Origin: Actinomycetes bacterium
GTDB lineage: Bacteria > Actinomycetota > UBA4738 > HRBIN12
Assembly: GCA_021155985.1 (NCBI GenBank)
Contig: JAJNBA010000061.1
Span: 1 to 34,613 of the forward strand
Length of the DNA stretch: 34,613 nucleotides
Direction: 5' to 3'
The notes beneath the pieces were generated by a model. The model searched no databases. It was not told the DNA's origin and was given only the letters and a program-made list of their open reading frames with translations. Each line of letters opens with the position of its first letter. Positions within the stretch are counted from its first letter, which is position 1. Below, piece by piece: positions 34,454 to 34,613 of the stretch. The translations under genes were made by a program, and so were the position numbers.

Positions 34454-34613
34454 TGGTCAACACCAGGTCAAGGAGCCGACCGAACCAGGCGGTACCAAAC
34501 GGAACTCCTGACATAGCCCGAAGCTGGCCTGAGCTGTGAAGACGCTGGTCAGAGCGTTGCGTCGGCCTTCCTTGGCACGGAAGAGGTCAGAGGTTCAAAT
34601 CCTCTAGCGCCCA
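34454..34613 (+). repeat. 159-bp direct repeat R2 ending in tRNA-Val 3' half
   Basis: This is the second copy of the R1-type repeat. Its last 46 bases (34567-34612) equal the tRNA-Val 3' half except for A to G in the anticodon position (GAC reads GGC), and A34613 corresponds to the discriminator. It has no 5' tRNA half. The window stops on this base. Confidence 0.9.

Larger units (their letters stand above)
30223..34612. mobile_element. Second putative tRNA-Val-linked segment
   Basis: This 4.4-kb segment lies between two direct copies of the tRNA-Val 3' half. It carries only the large cyclase/STAND gene and the CBS gene, with no recombinase. It would be the older of two insertions stacked at the tRNA. 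The right boundary coincides with the window end, so the sequence beyond is unknown. Confidence 0.4.

Overview
The window is GC-rich, densely packed bacterial chromosome. Three things suggest a high-GC Actinomycetota-like organism: LexA boxes of the CGAAC-N4-GTTCG type, a LysM gene divergent from lexA (as chiZ in mycobacteria and yneA in Bacillus), and the lexA/nrdR/nrdJ neighbourhood. I cannot place it below phylum from sequence alone, and a Chloroflexota relative is not excluded.

Region 1 (1-8172) looks like vertically inherited core. It holds the tail of an unknown gene, hflX (ribosome-rescue GTPase), a convergent SIS-domain sugar isomerase, and lexA. Divergent from lexA is a small LysM membrane protein under three LexA boxes. 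Then come nrdR, a class II (B12-dependent) ribonucleotide reductase nrdJ preceded by two NrdR-box-like sites 33 bp apart, a VOC protein, dut and tRNA-Gly(GCC). Together these cover DNA-damage response, cell-division arrest, dNTP supply and dUTP clean-up.

Region 2 (8318-13950) holds an exported sulfatase, a lipoprotein solute-binding protein, a DinB-like protein, a membrane class III nucleotide cyclase, a 57-residue membrane protein with its own terminator, and tRNA-Cys(GCA).

Region 3 (13955-30268) starts at a tRNA-Val(GAC) gene that carries a perfect 28-bp internal tandem duplication of its anticodon-arm region. It ends at a perfect 46-bp copy of that tRNA's 3' half. Between them is accessory-looking cargo: an alpha/beta hydrolase, two DUF4386-type membrane proteins, a frameshifted zinc-free alcohol dehydrogenase/quinone reductase, a DUF4389 protein, an ABC exporter, a BTAD regulator divergent from a TetR gene with two identical 14-bp palindromes between them, a bactofilin-like membrane protein, and a broken SDR gene fused to a hydrolase-gene fragment. 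It continues with a multicopper oxidase carrying three inserted heavy-metal-binding repeats, a YHS metal-binding protein and a cytosolic cyclase. I found no integrase.

Region 4 (30269-34613) has a giant zinc-ribbon/cyclase/STAND-ATPase/TPR protein and a CBS-domain protein. It ends, at the last base of the window, in a second tRNA-Val 3'-half copy. The two 3'-half copies share a further 113 bp upstream (159 bp in all, 22 mismatches by my hand count, no gaps). The simplest reading is two related, integrase-less elements accreted one after another at the same tRNA gene. That is the most interesting feature here and is inference from repeat structure.
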